From Rhodocyclaceae bacterium UBA2250 (GTDB taxonomy: Bacteria > Pseudomonadota > Gammaproteobacteria > Burkholderiales > Rhodocyclaceae): 44,804 nucleotides of DNA. Location of the stretch: contig DDXW01000077.1 in NCBI GenBank assembly GCA_002347285.1, positions 1 to 44,804 of the forward strand, in the 5' to 3' direction. The translations under genes and the position numbers were made by a program. The notes beneath the pieces were generated by a model that did no database searches, was not told where the DNA came from, and worked only from the letters and a program-made list of their open reading frames with translations. Below, piece by piece: positions 36,043 to 44,804 of the stretch (its first letter is position 1; every line of letters starts with the position of its first letter).

Positions 36043-36852
36043 ATGCCTGAGCTGCCCGAGGTCGAAGTCACCCGGCGCGGCATCGCCCGGCAGGTTGAGG
36101 GCCGGCGGCTTGAGCGCGCCGCCCTGCGAGCGCCGAGTTTGCGCTACCCGATTCCCGCCGGCCTGGCGAGGAAGCTCGCCGGCCGCACGCTGACGGCCGT
36201 GAAGCGGCGCGGCAAATACCTGCTGCTCGAACTGGACGGCGGACACCTGCTGATCCATCTCGGCATGTCGGGCAGCCTGCGCTTCGTCGCGCCGGGCACG
36301 CCGCCGCAAAGGCACGACCATGCGGATTTCGTCTTCGGCGAACAGGTATTGCGGCTCACCGATCCGCGCCGCTTCGGCGCGCTGCTGTGGCTGGCAGGCG
36401 ATCCGCTCGTCCACCCGCTGCTGGCGAACCTTGGCATCGAGCCGCTGGCGCGAGCCTTCAGTCCCGCTTGGCTACATGCGGCGCTGCGCGGGAAAAGCGC
36501 GCCGATCAAGCAGGCGCTCATGGATGGCGGCCTCGTCGTCGGTATCGGCAACATCTACGCCTCGGAAAGCCTGTTCGACGCCGGCATCGATCCGCGCACC
36601 CCCGCGCAGCGATTGAGCCCCGCACGTCTGGGCTTGCTGGTACCCGCCGTCAAGAAAACGCTGCGGGCGGCGATCCGCGCCGGCGGCAGCACGCTGCGCG
36701 ACTTCTGCGGGCCGGAAGGCATGGGCGATTTCCAGGTGCGCCACCAGGTCTATGGCCGCGCGGGGGAACCTTGCCTGAAATGCGGCACGCCGATCCGGCA
36801 GATCCGGCAGGGACAGCGCTCGACCTATTTCTGCCCTACTTGCCAGAGATAG
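36043..36852 (+). CDS. mutM: Formamidopyrimidine-DNA glycosylase
   Basis: A 269-residue base-excision repair enzyme that removes 8-oxoguanine and FapyG and nicks the strand. It has the catalytic N-terminal MPELPEVEVTRRGI (Pro2 nucleophile, Glu3), a conserved Lys in VKRRGKYLLLEL, the H2TH region GIGNIYASESLF and a C-terminal zinc finger CLKCGTPI...STYFCPTC. A TACAAT hexamer lies upstream at 36006-36011. Its stop is one base from the convergent stress-protein gene. Confidence 0.97.
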   Translation: MPELPEVEVTRRGIARQVEGRRLERAALRAPSLRYPIPAGLARKLAGRTLTAVKRRGKYLLLELDGGHLLIHLGMSGSLRFVAPGTPPQRHDHADFVFGEQVLRLTDPRRFGALLWLAGDPLVHPLLANLGIEPLARAFSPAWLHAALRGKSAPIKQALMDGGLVVGIGNIYASESLFDAGIDPRTPAQRLSPARLGLLVPAVKKTLRAAIRAGGSTLRDFCGPEGMGDFQVRHQVYGRAGEPCLKCGTPIRQIRQGQRSTYFCPTCQR

Positions 36853-36853
36853 G

Positions 36854-37282
36854 CTATCGAACGATAAGGACGGGCACGTGGGCCAGATGCACGACCTTCG
36901 AGGCCACCGAGCCGAGCAGCGTGCCGCCGATCCCGGTGTGGCCGCGCGTGCCAAGCAGGATCATGCCGCAGCCGCGGCTGGCGGCGAACTCGACGATCGT
37001 CTCGGCGCTCTCGCCCACCGAAATGTGCGACTGCGGCGCGATGCCGGCGGCCGCGAGCCGGCGCTCGGCTTCCGCCAGCGCCTTGCCGCCCTCCTCGCGA
37101 TGGAAGTCGCGCACCTCGCCAGACGCCACGAAACGGCTCACGTCGGCGGGCAGCGGGTGCTGGACGTTGAGCAGGTGGATCGCCGGCGGCGTCTTCCAGT
37201 CGCCGCAGTGGGCGACGAGCCACTCGATCGCCTTCAGCGAAGTTTCGGAACCGTCGACGGGGACCAGCCAGCTTTGCGTCAT
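36854..37282 (-). CDS. Universal stress protein (UspA family)
   Basis: A 142-residue single USP domain. The ATP-binding type motif is present: LLGTRGHTGIGGTLLGSVASKVVHLAHVPVLIV fits the pattern G-2x-G-9x-G-S/T. The N-terminal VPVDGSETSLKAIEW is also typical. Its start overlaps the TerC-family gene stop by four bases, so it is the last gene of a long minus-strand run. Confidence 0.93.
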   Translation of the reverse strand: MTQSWLVPVDGSETSLKAIEWLVAHCGDWKTPPAIHLLNVQHPLPADVSRFVASGEVRDFHREEGGKALAEAERRLAAAGIAPQSHISVGESAETIVEFAASRGCGMILLGTRGHTGIGGTLLGSVASKVVHLAHVPVLIVR

Positions 37283-38013
37283 GCGCGTCTCTCCTCGCTT
37301 TCCTCGAGCAGATCGACCGGCGCGGCGGCCGGCCGCGCGGCCAGGGCGCGCGCGGCGAGCAGCTTGCCAAGCGCGACGACCAGCAGCGCGCCAGCCGTGG
37401 CCAGCACGTATTTCGGATAGGGCAGCGCCGCGAAGATGTCCGGCGGCAGGGCGGGATCGGAAACGATCATGCCGCCGCCGATCCAGCCGAGCAGCGCGCC
37501 GCCGGCGGTGATGACCACCGGATAACGGTCCATCAGCTTGAGCACAAGCTGGCTGCCCCAGACGACGATCGGGATCGAGACGAGGATGCCGAAGGCGACC
37601 AGCAGCATGCTGCCGTGCGCCGCGGCGGCGACCGCGATCACGTTGTCGAGGCTCATCACCGCGTCGGCGATGACGATGGTCTTGATCGCGCCGGCCAGCG
37701 TGGTGGCCGCGGCGACCTCGCCGTGGCCTTCTTCCTCAGGCTGCAGCAGCTTGACGCCGATCCACACCAGCAGCAGCGCGCCGACGATCTTGAGCCACGG
37801 GAAGTCGAGCAGCTGCAGCGCGAAGAAGATCAGGACGATCCGCAGGCCGATCGCGCCGGCGACGCCCCAGAAGATGCCTTGCTTGCGCTGGGCCTGCGGC
37901 AGCTTGCGGCAGGCCAGCGCGATGACCACGGCGTTGTCGCCGCCGAGCAGGATGTCGATGGCGATGATCTGGAGGACGGCGACCCAGAACGCCAGTGTGG
38001 TCGGATCGGTCAA
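37279..38013 (-). CDS. TerC-family integral membrane protein (YjbE type)
   Basis: A 244-residue inner-membrane protein with about seven hydrophobic helices. Two conserved acidic motifs sit in membrane segments: IDILLGGDNAVVIAL near residue 19 and VMSLDNVIAVA near 115, as in TerC/YjbE proteins, some of which export manganese or support metal loading of exported proteins. The frame starts at a TTG (38013), the only plausible start near the family N-terminus, 15 bases after the ferredoxin stop. The actual ion or partner is not shown by the sequence. Confidence 0.9.
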   Translation of the reverse strand: MTDPTTLAFWVAVLQIIAIDILLGGDNAVVIALACRKLPQAQRKQGIFWGVAGAIGLRIVLIFFALQLLDFPWLKIVGALLLVWIGVKLLQPEEEGHGEVAAATTLAGAIKTIVIADAVMSLDNVIAVAAAAHGSMLLVAFGILVSIPIVVWGSQLVLKLMDRYPVVITAGGALLGWIGGGMIVSDPALPPDIFAALPYPKYVLATAGALLVVALGKLLAARALAARPAAAPVDLLEESEERRA

Positions 38014-38028
38014 CAGTTCGGCCGCCTG

Positions 38029-38277
38029 TCAGCTACCAGTGAGCTTCTTGAACTTGGCCATCAACTGGTCGTGCGTTTCCACATGGTTGGGATCCTGCGG
38101 GATGCAGTCCACGGGGCAGACCTCGCGACACTGGGGGGTGTCGTAGTGACCGACGCATTCGGTGCACTTGTCGGGGTCGATGACGTAAATTTCATCTCCT
38201 TGCGAAATGGCGTTGTTCGGGCACTCGGGCTCGCACACGTCGCAGTTGATGCATTCGTCGGTGATCATCAGGGCCAT
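38029..38277 (-). CDS. 2[4Fe-4S] ferredoxin (YfhL type)
   Basis: An 82-residue ferredoxin. Cluster motifs are CINCDVCEPECP near residues 9-20 and CTECVGHYDTPQCREVCP near 38-55, the latter with the longer spacing typical of YfhL/Alv-type 2[4Fe-4S] proteins, plus a C-terminal helix. It is a low-potential cytoplasmic electron carrier. GAGAGG lies about eight bases before the ATG. It follows coaD, as in many betaproteobacteria. Confidence 0.95.
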   Translation of the reverse strand: MALMITDECINCDVCEPECPNNAISQGDEIYVIDPDKCTECVGHYDTPQCREVCPVDCIPQDPNHVETHDQLMAKFKKLTGS

Positions 38278-38294
38278 TGCTGTTTCCTCTCGGG

Positions 38295-38786
38295 TCAAGA
38301 ACGATGATGCATGCGCGCCGCCAGCCGTTCGGCCACCAGCGGATGCACGAACTTAGAGACATCGCCCCCCAGGCTAGCGATCTCCCTAACCATTGTCGCC
38401 GAGATGAACATGTACTGTTCCCCCGGCGTCAAAAACAGGGTTTCCACGTCCGGATGCAGGCAGCGGTTCATGCCCGCCATCTGGAACTCGTATTCGAAGT
38501 CTGACACGGCGCGCAGGCCGCGCAGGATCACGCGCGCGTTGCGCGCGCGCAGGAAATCCATGAGCAGGCCGTCGAAGCCGACCACCTTGACGTTGGGCAT
38601 GTCGGCACACAGTTTTTCCGCCAATTCGACGCGCTCGGCGAGCGGGAACAGCGGGCGCTTGCTGTGGCTTTCGGCAATGCCGACGACGACATGGGCGAAC
38701 AGGTGCGCGGCGCGGCGCACCAGATCCTCATGGCCCCGCGTGAAGGGGTCGAAGGTGCCCGGATAGACGGCGATGCCGTTGTTCAT
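38295..38786 (-). CDS. coaD: Phosphopantetheine adenylyltransferase
   Basis: A 163-residue nucleotidyltransferase that makes dephospho-CoA from 4'-phosphopantetheine and ATP. The HxGH-type motif is YPGTFDPFTRGHEDL; the other family elements are RGLRAVSDFEYEFQMAGMN and the ISSTMVRE-like MFISATMVREIA. The ATG at 38786 overlaps the rsmD stop by four bases. Confidence 0.97.
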   Translation of the reverse strand: MNNGIAVYPGTFDPFTRGHEDLVRRAAHLFAHVVVGIAESHSKRPLFPLAERVELAEKLCADMPNVKVVGFDGLLMDFLRARNARVILRGLRAVSDFEYEFQMAGMNRCLHPDVETLFLTPGEQYMFISATMVREIASLGGDVSKFVHPLVAERLAARMHHRS

Positions 38787-39328
38787 GACTGTTCCAGCGA
38801 ATTTTCCAGCAAGTGGTAGAAAACCTGACCGGCCTGGCCCTGTTTCACCGTTCGCCACGCGCCGAGGTGCTCGATGCGGCGTTCGGCTTCCGCATAGACA
38901 CGCATGCCCGGCCGCGCCAGCGCCGGCAGCAGCGGCACCACCTTTTCCAGCCAGCCGTGCCGGTAGGGCGGATCGAGCAGCACCAGATCGAAAGTCAGGC
39001 CCGACTTCGTTGCAAATTCTAGCGCATCCGCCCGTTGCAGCCCCAGCCGTTCGCAGGCGAACAGGGCCGCATTCTGTTTGAGCCGGGCGAACGCGCCTTG
39101 ATCGCGCTCAACCAGGACGACGCTTTCCGCCCCGCGCGAGGCACATTCGAAGCCGAGAATGCCGCTGCCGGCGAACAGGTCGAGGCAATGCCAGCCGCTC
39201 AGATCCTGGCCCAGCCAGTTGAACAGGGTCTCGCGCACGCGGTCAGGAGTAGGCCTCAATCCCTGCGCGTCCAATACTTGAATCAGCCGGCTGCGCCATT
39301 CGCCGCCGGTGATGCGGATGCGGCTCAT
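38783..39328 (-). CDS. rsmD: 16S rRNA (guanine966-N2)-methyltransferase RsmD
   Basis: A 181-residue SAM-dependent methyltransferase. RITGGEWRSRLI and RPTPDRVRETLFNWL are the family N-terminal signature. LDLFAGSGILGFECASRGA is the SAM-binding motif, and LLDPPY is the catalytic motif. It lies six bases after the second M16 gene and is coupled to coaD. Confidence 0.96.
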   Translation of the reverse strand: MSRIRITGGEWRSRLIQVLDAQGLRPTPDRVRETLFNWLGQDLSGWHCLDLFAGSGILGFECASRGAESVVLVERDQGAFARLKQNAALFACERLGLQRADALEFATKSGLTFDLVLLDPPYRHGWLEKVVPLLPALARPGMRVYAEAERRIEHLGAWRTVKQGQAGQVFYHLLENSLEQS

Positions 39329-39334
39329 CGCGGT

Positions 39335-40621
39335 TTAGTCGGCGGCGACGATCACGGTCACGAGATTCTCGGGCTTGACGTGGCGGCGGAAGGCCGCCTT
39401 GACGTCGTCGCGGGTCACGGCCGCCACCTTGCGCGGGAACTGGTCGAGGTAGTCGAGCGGCAGGCCGTAGAAGCCGATCAGCGACAGGTAGCCGAGCAGC
39501 TTGGCGTTGCTGTCGATGCGCAGCGCCTGGCCGTCGATCAGGTTCTTCTTGGCGGCGGCGAGTTCCTCGGCGGTCGGGCCCTTGGCGAGAAACTCGGTGA
39601 GCACGTCATCGACCACCTTGAGCGCATCCTGCGCCTGTTCTCGCTTGGTCTGCAGGCCGATCTCGAAGGGGCCGGGCAGCACGCGCGGCGAAAAATGGGA
39701 ATAGACGCTGTAGGCATAGCCGCGCTTTTCGCGCACCTCCTTCATGAGGCGCGAGACGAAGCCGCCGCCGCCGAGCGTGTAGTTGCCGACCAGCAGCGCG
39801 TAGTAGTCCGGATCGGTGCGTCTGATCGTCGGCAGACCGATGTGGATGTGCGCCTGCGTGGCGGGATGCTCGACCTTGACCGCATCGCGGCCGGGCAGCG
39901 TCACCGGCGGCAACTCGGCGGCGGGCTCGCCTTTCGGCAGCGCTTCGGTGAGCTGCACGGCGATCGCCTCGGCCTCTGCGCGCGCGACGTCGCCGATGAT
40001 CGACACCACCGCACCTGGCGCGGTGTAGTAGTTCTTGTGGAAGGCGGCCAGGTCGTCGCGTCCGATCCGCGCGACGCTCTCCGGGGTGGCGAGGCGCCCG
40101 TAGGGATGGCCGGGGTAGAGCGCGGCGGCGAAACGCTTGCCGGCGATCGCGTCGGGACGGGTATCCGCCTCCTTGAGCGCGGCGATGGTGCGCGTCTTCT
40201 CACGCTCGACCGCGTCCGCCGGAAAGGTCGGGACGGACAGCACGGTGCGCAGCAAGGCCAGCGCGCCGGCCTTCTCCTCGGCCGCGGACAACGTGCGCAG
40301 GGCGACGCTCGCCTTGTCGTGGTCGGAGGACGACGACAGGCGCGCACCGAGGTCGACGAGGCGCGCGGAAATCTGTTCCTCGTCGAACTCGCCGGCGCCG
40401 GCCTCGAGCAGCCCGGCGGTCAGGCTGGCGACGCCGGACTTGTCGGCCGGACTCCTTGCGCCGCCGGCGACGAAATCGATCTGCACGTCGAGGATCGGCA
40501 GGTCGTGGTTCTCGATGAAATACACCCTGGCGCCGGTCGGCGCGACCCAGTGCTGGATCTGCGGACCGGCCTGGACGAGGCCGGCGAGCAGCGCGAACGC
40601 GATGGCGAATAGAATGCGCAT
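39335..40621 (-). CDS. M16-family peptidase-like protein lacking zinc site
   Basis: A 428-residue exported protein with a signal peptide (cleavage after VQAG or so, about residue 19) and the two-repeat M16B fold. The HxxEH zinc motif is absent: the equivalent position reads VASLTAGLLEAG. The C-terminal substrate-binding pair region KRGYAYSVYSHF is present. Such proteins form the non-catalytic half of a heterodimer with an active M16 protein, which is encoded nine bases upstream on the same strand. Periplasmic location is inferred from the signal peptide. Confidence 0.9.
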   Translation of the reverse strand: MRILFAIAFALLAGLVQAGPQIQHWVAPTGARVYFIENHDLPILDVQIDFVAGGARSPADKSGVASLTAGLLEAGAGEFDEEQISARLVDLGARLSSSSDHDKASVALRTLSAAEEKAGALALLRTVLSVPTFPADAVEREKTRTIAALKEADTRPDAIAGKRFAAALYPGHPYGRLATPESVARIGRDDLAAFHKNYYTAPGAVVSIIGDVARAEAEAIAVQLTEALPKGEPAAELPPVTLPGRDAVKVEHPATQAHIHIGLPTIRRTDPDYYALLVGNYTLGGGGFVSRLMKEVREKRGYAYSVYSHFSPRVLPGPFEIGLQTKREQAQDALKVVDDVLTEFLAKGPTAEELAAAKKNLIDGQALRIDSNAKLLGYLSLIGFYGLPLDYLDQFPRKVAAVTRDDVKAAFRRHVKPENLVTVIVAAD

Positions 40622-40630
40622 GGGAGTTCC

Positions 40631-42013
40631 TCAGTGACGGACGGCGAAGCCGCGCGCCTTCGGCGCGGCATCGATCGGTTGCGGGTCGAGCACCGCCACC
40701 GTCAGGCGGTCGTCGCTGCCCTCGCCCAGATACTTCCGCGCCGCCGCCTGCACCTCCGCGGCGGTGACGCTGCGGATCTTCTCGAGCAGCTTGTCGATGT
40801 CGCGCCAATGCACGCCCGACGCTTCGGCATGGCCGATCTCCATCGCCTGCGCCATCAGCGAATCGCGCTTGTAGATCTGCGCCGCGATCGTCTGCGTCTT
40901 GACGCGCCTGAGCTCCTCCTCGCTGACGCCCTCGTCGCGGATGCGCCTGATTTCCGCCTGCAGCGCGGCTTCGAGCTCGGCGACGGTGCGTCCCGCCGCC
41001 GGCTGGCCGGCGAGGACGAACTGGGTCTCGCCGCGCAGCGTGGCGTCGTAGCCCGCGCCGACCGACTGCGCGATCTTCTCACCGCGCACCAGCCGCTTCG
41101 GCAGGCGCGCCGCGTCGTTGCCGTCGAGCAGGGCAGCGAGCACCTCGAGGGCGAAGGGCTCGCGGTCCTGGTCGAGGTCGACGAGCTTCGGCGCCTTCCA
41201 GGCCATCAGCAGATAGGGCAATTGCGCCGGCGCCTTGACCGTGACGCGGCGCTCGCCCTGCTGCGGCGGCTCGTTCTGCGGCTTGCGCACCGGCAGCGGC
41301 TGCGCCTTGTGCCTGCCGTAGGTGCGCTCGGCGAGGCGGAACACCTCGTGGTGGTCGACGTCGCCGACGACGACGACATAGGCGTTGTTGGGCGCGTACC
41401 AGGCCCGATACCAGTCGCGCGCATCCTGCCAGGTCATGTGCTTGAGATCGTCCATCCAGCCGATGATCGGCCGGCGGTAGGGATGGGCGGTGAAGGCCGC
41501 GGCGTTCAGCGCTTCATACACGCGCGACTGGGGGTTGTCCTCGGTGCGCAGCCGGCGCTCCTCCATCACCACCTGGATCTCGCTGGCAAACTCCTCGGGC
41601 TTCAGCTCCAGGTTCGCCATGCGGTCGGCCTCGAGCCGCATCATCCCGGGCAGCGCAGCCTTCGGCACGATCTGGAAGTACGCGGTGTAGTCGAGGCTCG
41701 TAAAGGCGTTGTCGCGCCCCCCCGCCTCGGCGACGCGCTTGTTGAATTCGCCGGCTTTCAATGTCCTGGTGCCCTTGAACATCATGTGCTCGAGGACGTG
41801 GGCGACGCCCGAGGTGCCGTCCTTCTCGTCCATCGCCCCGACGCGGTACCAGACCATGTGGACGGCGGTCGGGGCGCGCCGGTCTTCCTTGACGATCACG
41901 CGCAGGCCGTTGGCGAGCGTCTTTTCGAAGGTGGTCTCGGGGGCCGCAAAACTCGGCGCCGGCAGGGCGGCGAACAGCAGAAGCCAGCGCAACGAAAACG
42001 GTTTGTTTTTCAT
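40631..42013 (-). CDS. M16-family zinc metallopeptidase (catalytic subunit)
   Basis: A 460-residue exported protease with an N-terminal signal peptide (about residues 1-23). The inverted zinc motif HVLEH gives His72, Glu75 and His76, and the third ligand is Glu151 or Glu152 in VVMEERRLRTEDNP. It should degrade or process peptides in the periplasm, with the next gene as its non-catalytic partner. It is the first gene of a run M16-M16-rsmD-coaD-ferredoxin-terC-usp and is divergent from ftsY. Confidence 0.93.
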   Translation of the reverse strand: MKNKPFSLRWLLLFAALPAPSFAAPETTFEKTLANGLRVIVKEDRRAPTAVHMVWYRVGAMDEKDGTSGVAHVLEHMMFKGTRTLKAGEFNKRVAEAGGRDNAFTSLDYTAYFQIVPKAALPGMMRLEADRMANLELKPEEFASEIQVVMEERRLRTEDNPQSRVYEALNAAAFTAHPYRRPIIGWMDDLKHMTWQDARDWYRAWYAPNNAYVVVVGDVDHHEVFRLAERTYGRHKAQPLPVRKPQNEPPQQGERRVTVKAPAQLPYLLMAWKAPKLVDLDQDREPFALEVLAALLDGNDAARLPKRLVRGEKIAQSVGAGYDATLRGETQFVLAGQPAAGRTVAELEAALQAEIRRIRDEGVSEEELRRVKTQTIAAQIYKRDSLMAQAMEIGHAEASGVHWRDIDKLLEKIRSVTAAEVQAAARKYLGEGSDDRLTVAVLDPQPIDAAPKARGFAVRH

Positions 42014-42092
42014 ATGTCTGTGGGCGATGGACTAAAATTGGCCACGCGCAGGCATCATACCGTGCGCGCAACTCCCTACGACAGCCTTCCCC
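42014..42092. promoter_or_regulatory. Divergent spacer between M16 operon and ftsY
   Basis: This 79-base spacer must hold the promoters of both transcription units. A TATGAT on the minus strand (42059-42054) and a TAAAAT on the plus strand (42033-42038) are possible -10 elements. Neither has a clear -35, so assignments are tentative. Confidence 0.35.
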
Positions 42093-43066
<974 letters not shown>

Positions 43067-43070
<4 letters not shown>

Positions 43071-44674
43071 TCCGTCTCACCGAACTCCGGCTGCCGCTGG
43101 AGCATGCGCCGGAGGATCTCGCCGCCGCCGTCCTGCAGCGACTGCAGCTCAAGCCCGCCGACCTGATCGAGCTGCACATCCACAAGCGCAGCCCGGATGC
43201 GCGCAAGAAGTCGGCGCTGCAGTTCGTCTACAGCCTCGACCTCGCGCTGGCCGACGAGGCCGCCGTGCTCGCCCGCTTCAAGGACGATCCGCACGTCCGG
43301 CCGACGCCGGACATGGCATACCGGTTCGTCGCGCAGGCTCCCAAATCCGGCTTTCTTCGCCCGGTCGTCGTCGGCTTCGGACCGGCGGGCATCTTCGCCG
43401 CGCTGATCCTCGCGCAATCGGGCTTCAAGCCCCTCGTGCTCGAACGCGGCAGGAAAGTGCGCGAACGGACGAAGGACACGTGGGACCTGTGGCGCCGGCA
43501 CGAGCTGCATGCCGAATCCAACGTGCAGTTCGGCGAGGGCGGCGCCGGCACCTTCTCCGACGGCAAGCTCTACAGCCAGATCCGCGACCCGCGCCATCTC
43601 GCGCGCAAGATGCTGACCGAGTTCGTCAAGGCCGGCGCGCCGGAAGAGATCCTTTACGTTAACCGGCCGCATATCGGCACGTTCCGGCTCGTCTCGATGG
43701 TCGAGAAGATGCGCGCCGAGATCGAAAGTCTCGGTGGCGAGATTCGTTTCAATGCGCGTGTCGACGACCTGATCATCGAGGACGAACATGTGCGCGCCGT
43801 GGTGCTCGCCGACGGAGAGACGATCCGCGCCGACCAGGTCGTTTTTGCGCTCGGCCACAGCGCGCGCGACACCTTCGCGATGCTGCAGCGTCACGGCGTG
43901 TTCATGGAGGCCAAGCCCTTCGCGGTCGGCTTCCGCATCGAACATCCGCAGTCGCTGATCGACCGCGCCAGGTACGGAAAATATGCCGGCCATCCCCTCC
44001 TCGGTGCGGCCGACTACAAGCTGGTGCATCACGCCAGCAACGGGCGCGACGTCTACAGCTTCTGCATGTGTCCCGGCGGCCAGGTCGTGGCGGCGACGTC
44101 GGAGCCCGGCTGCGTCGTCACCAACGGCATGAGCCAGTACTCGCGCGCCGAGCGCAACGCCAACAGCGGCCTCGTCGTGAACATTTCTCCCGCCGACTTC
44201 GGTGAAAGCGGGCCGCTCGCCGGCATCGAGTTCCAGCGCCGCTGGGAGCGCCGCGCCTTCGAACTCGGCGGCGGCAACTACGACGCGCCGGCGCAGCGCG
44301 TCGGCGACTTCCTCGCCGGCCGGCCCAGCGAGGCGCTCGGCACCGTGGAGCCTTCCTATCAGCCGGCGGTGAAGCCGGCCGACCTCGCCACCGCCCTGCC
44401 CGACTACGCGATTGCCGCGCTGCGCGAGGCGATTCCCGTCTTCGACCGGCAGATCCGCGGCTTCGCGCTGGCCGACGCGGTGCTCACCGGCGTCGAGACG
44501 CGCACCTCCTCGCCGCTGCGCATCACGCGCGGCGCCGACTACCAGAGCCTCAACGTCAAGGGACTCTACCCTGCCGGCGAAGGCGCCGGATACGCCGGCG
44601 GCATCCTGTCGGCCGGTGTGGACGGCATCGAGGTCGCCGAAGCGGTGGCTTCGGCTATAGTCGGTACGCCATGA
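43067..44674 (+). CDS. NAD(P)/FAD-dependent oxidoreductase
   Basis: A 535-residue flavoprotein. After a roughly 95-residue N-terminal alpha/beta region that includes a KRSPDARKK basic patch, the dinucleotide fold reads VVVGFGPAGIFAAL. Further motifs are LLLERG-like LVLERGRKVRERTKD and QFGEGGAGTFSDGKLYSQI, and the FAD-closing GLYPAGEGAGYAGGILSAGVDG. It belongs to the uncharacterised dehydrogenase group related to HI0933/GidA-like flavoproteins. The start is a GTG overlapping the ftsY stop by four bases, and the end overlaps the ftsE ATG, so it is translated as part of the ftsY-ftsE unit. The substrate is unknown. Confidence 0.9.
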
Positions 44675-44804
44675 TCCGCTTCGACCGCGTCACCAAACGC
44701 TACCCGCCCGACATCACGGCCCTGGCCGACGTCAGCGCCGAAATCGGCGCCGGCGAACTGGTCGCCGTGCTCGGCCATTCCGGCGCCGGCAAGTCGACGC
44801 TGCT
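44671..44804 (+). CDS. ftsE: Cell-division ABC ATPase FtsE, N-terminal part (cut by window edge)
   Basis: The first 44 codons are present, beginning MIRFDRVTKRYPP and reaching Walker A GHSGAGKSTLL. This matches FtsE, which pairs with FtsX at the septum to control peptidoglycan hydrolases. The ATG overlaps the oxidoreductase stop. The rest of the gene lies outside the window, so the assignment relies on the N-terminus and on proximity to ftsY. Confidence 0.88.
   Translation, partial: MIRFDRVTKRYPPDITALADVSAEIGAGELVAVLGHSGAGKSTL

Overview
This is a high-GC chromosomal segment from a Gram-negative bacterium, most likely a betaproteobacterium and plausibly Rhodocyclales-like. That placement is an inference from gene order and protein style: lolB-ispE-tRNA-Gln-prs-rplY-pth-ychF, pilT-pilU beside yggS-proC-yggT-yggU, and ftsY divergent from an M16 pair followed by rsmD-coaD-ferredoxin. 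Nearly all of the window is dense housekeeping sequence with many 4-base start/stop overlaps. The one clear accessory region lies at about 28.4-32.8 kb.

Layout. 0-3.1 kb: a PAS hybrid sensor kinase and a REC-Hpt response regulator, forming a phosphorelay. 3.1-8.4 kb: ilvD, a small unknown gene, an orphan CheZ-like phosphatase, a YyaL-type thioredoxin-domain protein and a small cytochrome c. 8.5-13.4 kb: a complete branched-chain amino acid (Liv-type) ABC transporter, livK then livHMGF, with a hairpin terminator between livK and livH. 13.4-16.9 kb: a flavin/2Fe-2S reductase, then a divergent run of an NAD-dependent epimerase, a HemJ-like membrane protein and a THUMP-type RNA methyltransferase. 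16.9-20.0 kb (minus): pilT, pilU and two paralogous small proteins of unknown function, one with a C-terminal membrane anchor. 20.1-23.3 kb: yggS, proC, yggT, yggU and apaH. 23.0-24.8 kb (minus): an olsB/olsA-like pair for ornithine lipid synthesis. 24.9-28.3 kb (minus): prs, rplY, pth and ychF.

28.38-32.76 kb: a 4.3-kb degenerate integrated element. It is bounded by 49-bp direct repeats made of the 3' part of tRNA-Gln and splits the ispE-tRNA-Gln-prs operon. It carries two unknown small genes, an excisionase-like DNA-binding protein, a DUF4224-like protein, a HigBA-type toxin-antitoxin pair, a truncated DUF927 helicase/primase and a fragment of a DNA methylase. It also has several short-repeat arrays that look like protein-binding sites. 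No integrase gene is visible, so the element is probably a remnant or depends on functions supplied in trans.

32.8-44.8 kb: tRNA-Gln, ispE, lolB and a TPR lipoprotein (minus); mutM (plus); then a minus-strand run (M16 protease pair, rsmD, coaD, a 2[4Fe-4S] ferredoxin, a TerC-family membrane protein and a universal stress protein). Divergent to it are ftsY, an FAD-dependent oxidoreductase and the first 134 bases of ftsE, which is cut by the window edge.

The points most worth a second look are the tRNA-Gln element with its repeat arrays and gene junction, the soluble/membrane-anchored paralogue pair next to the pilus retraction ATPases, the olsA-like gene that reads about 290 bases into antisense apaH, and a degenerate Hpt-like domain in the hybrid kinase.
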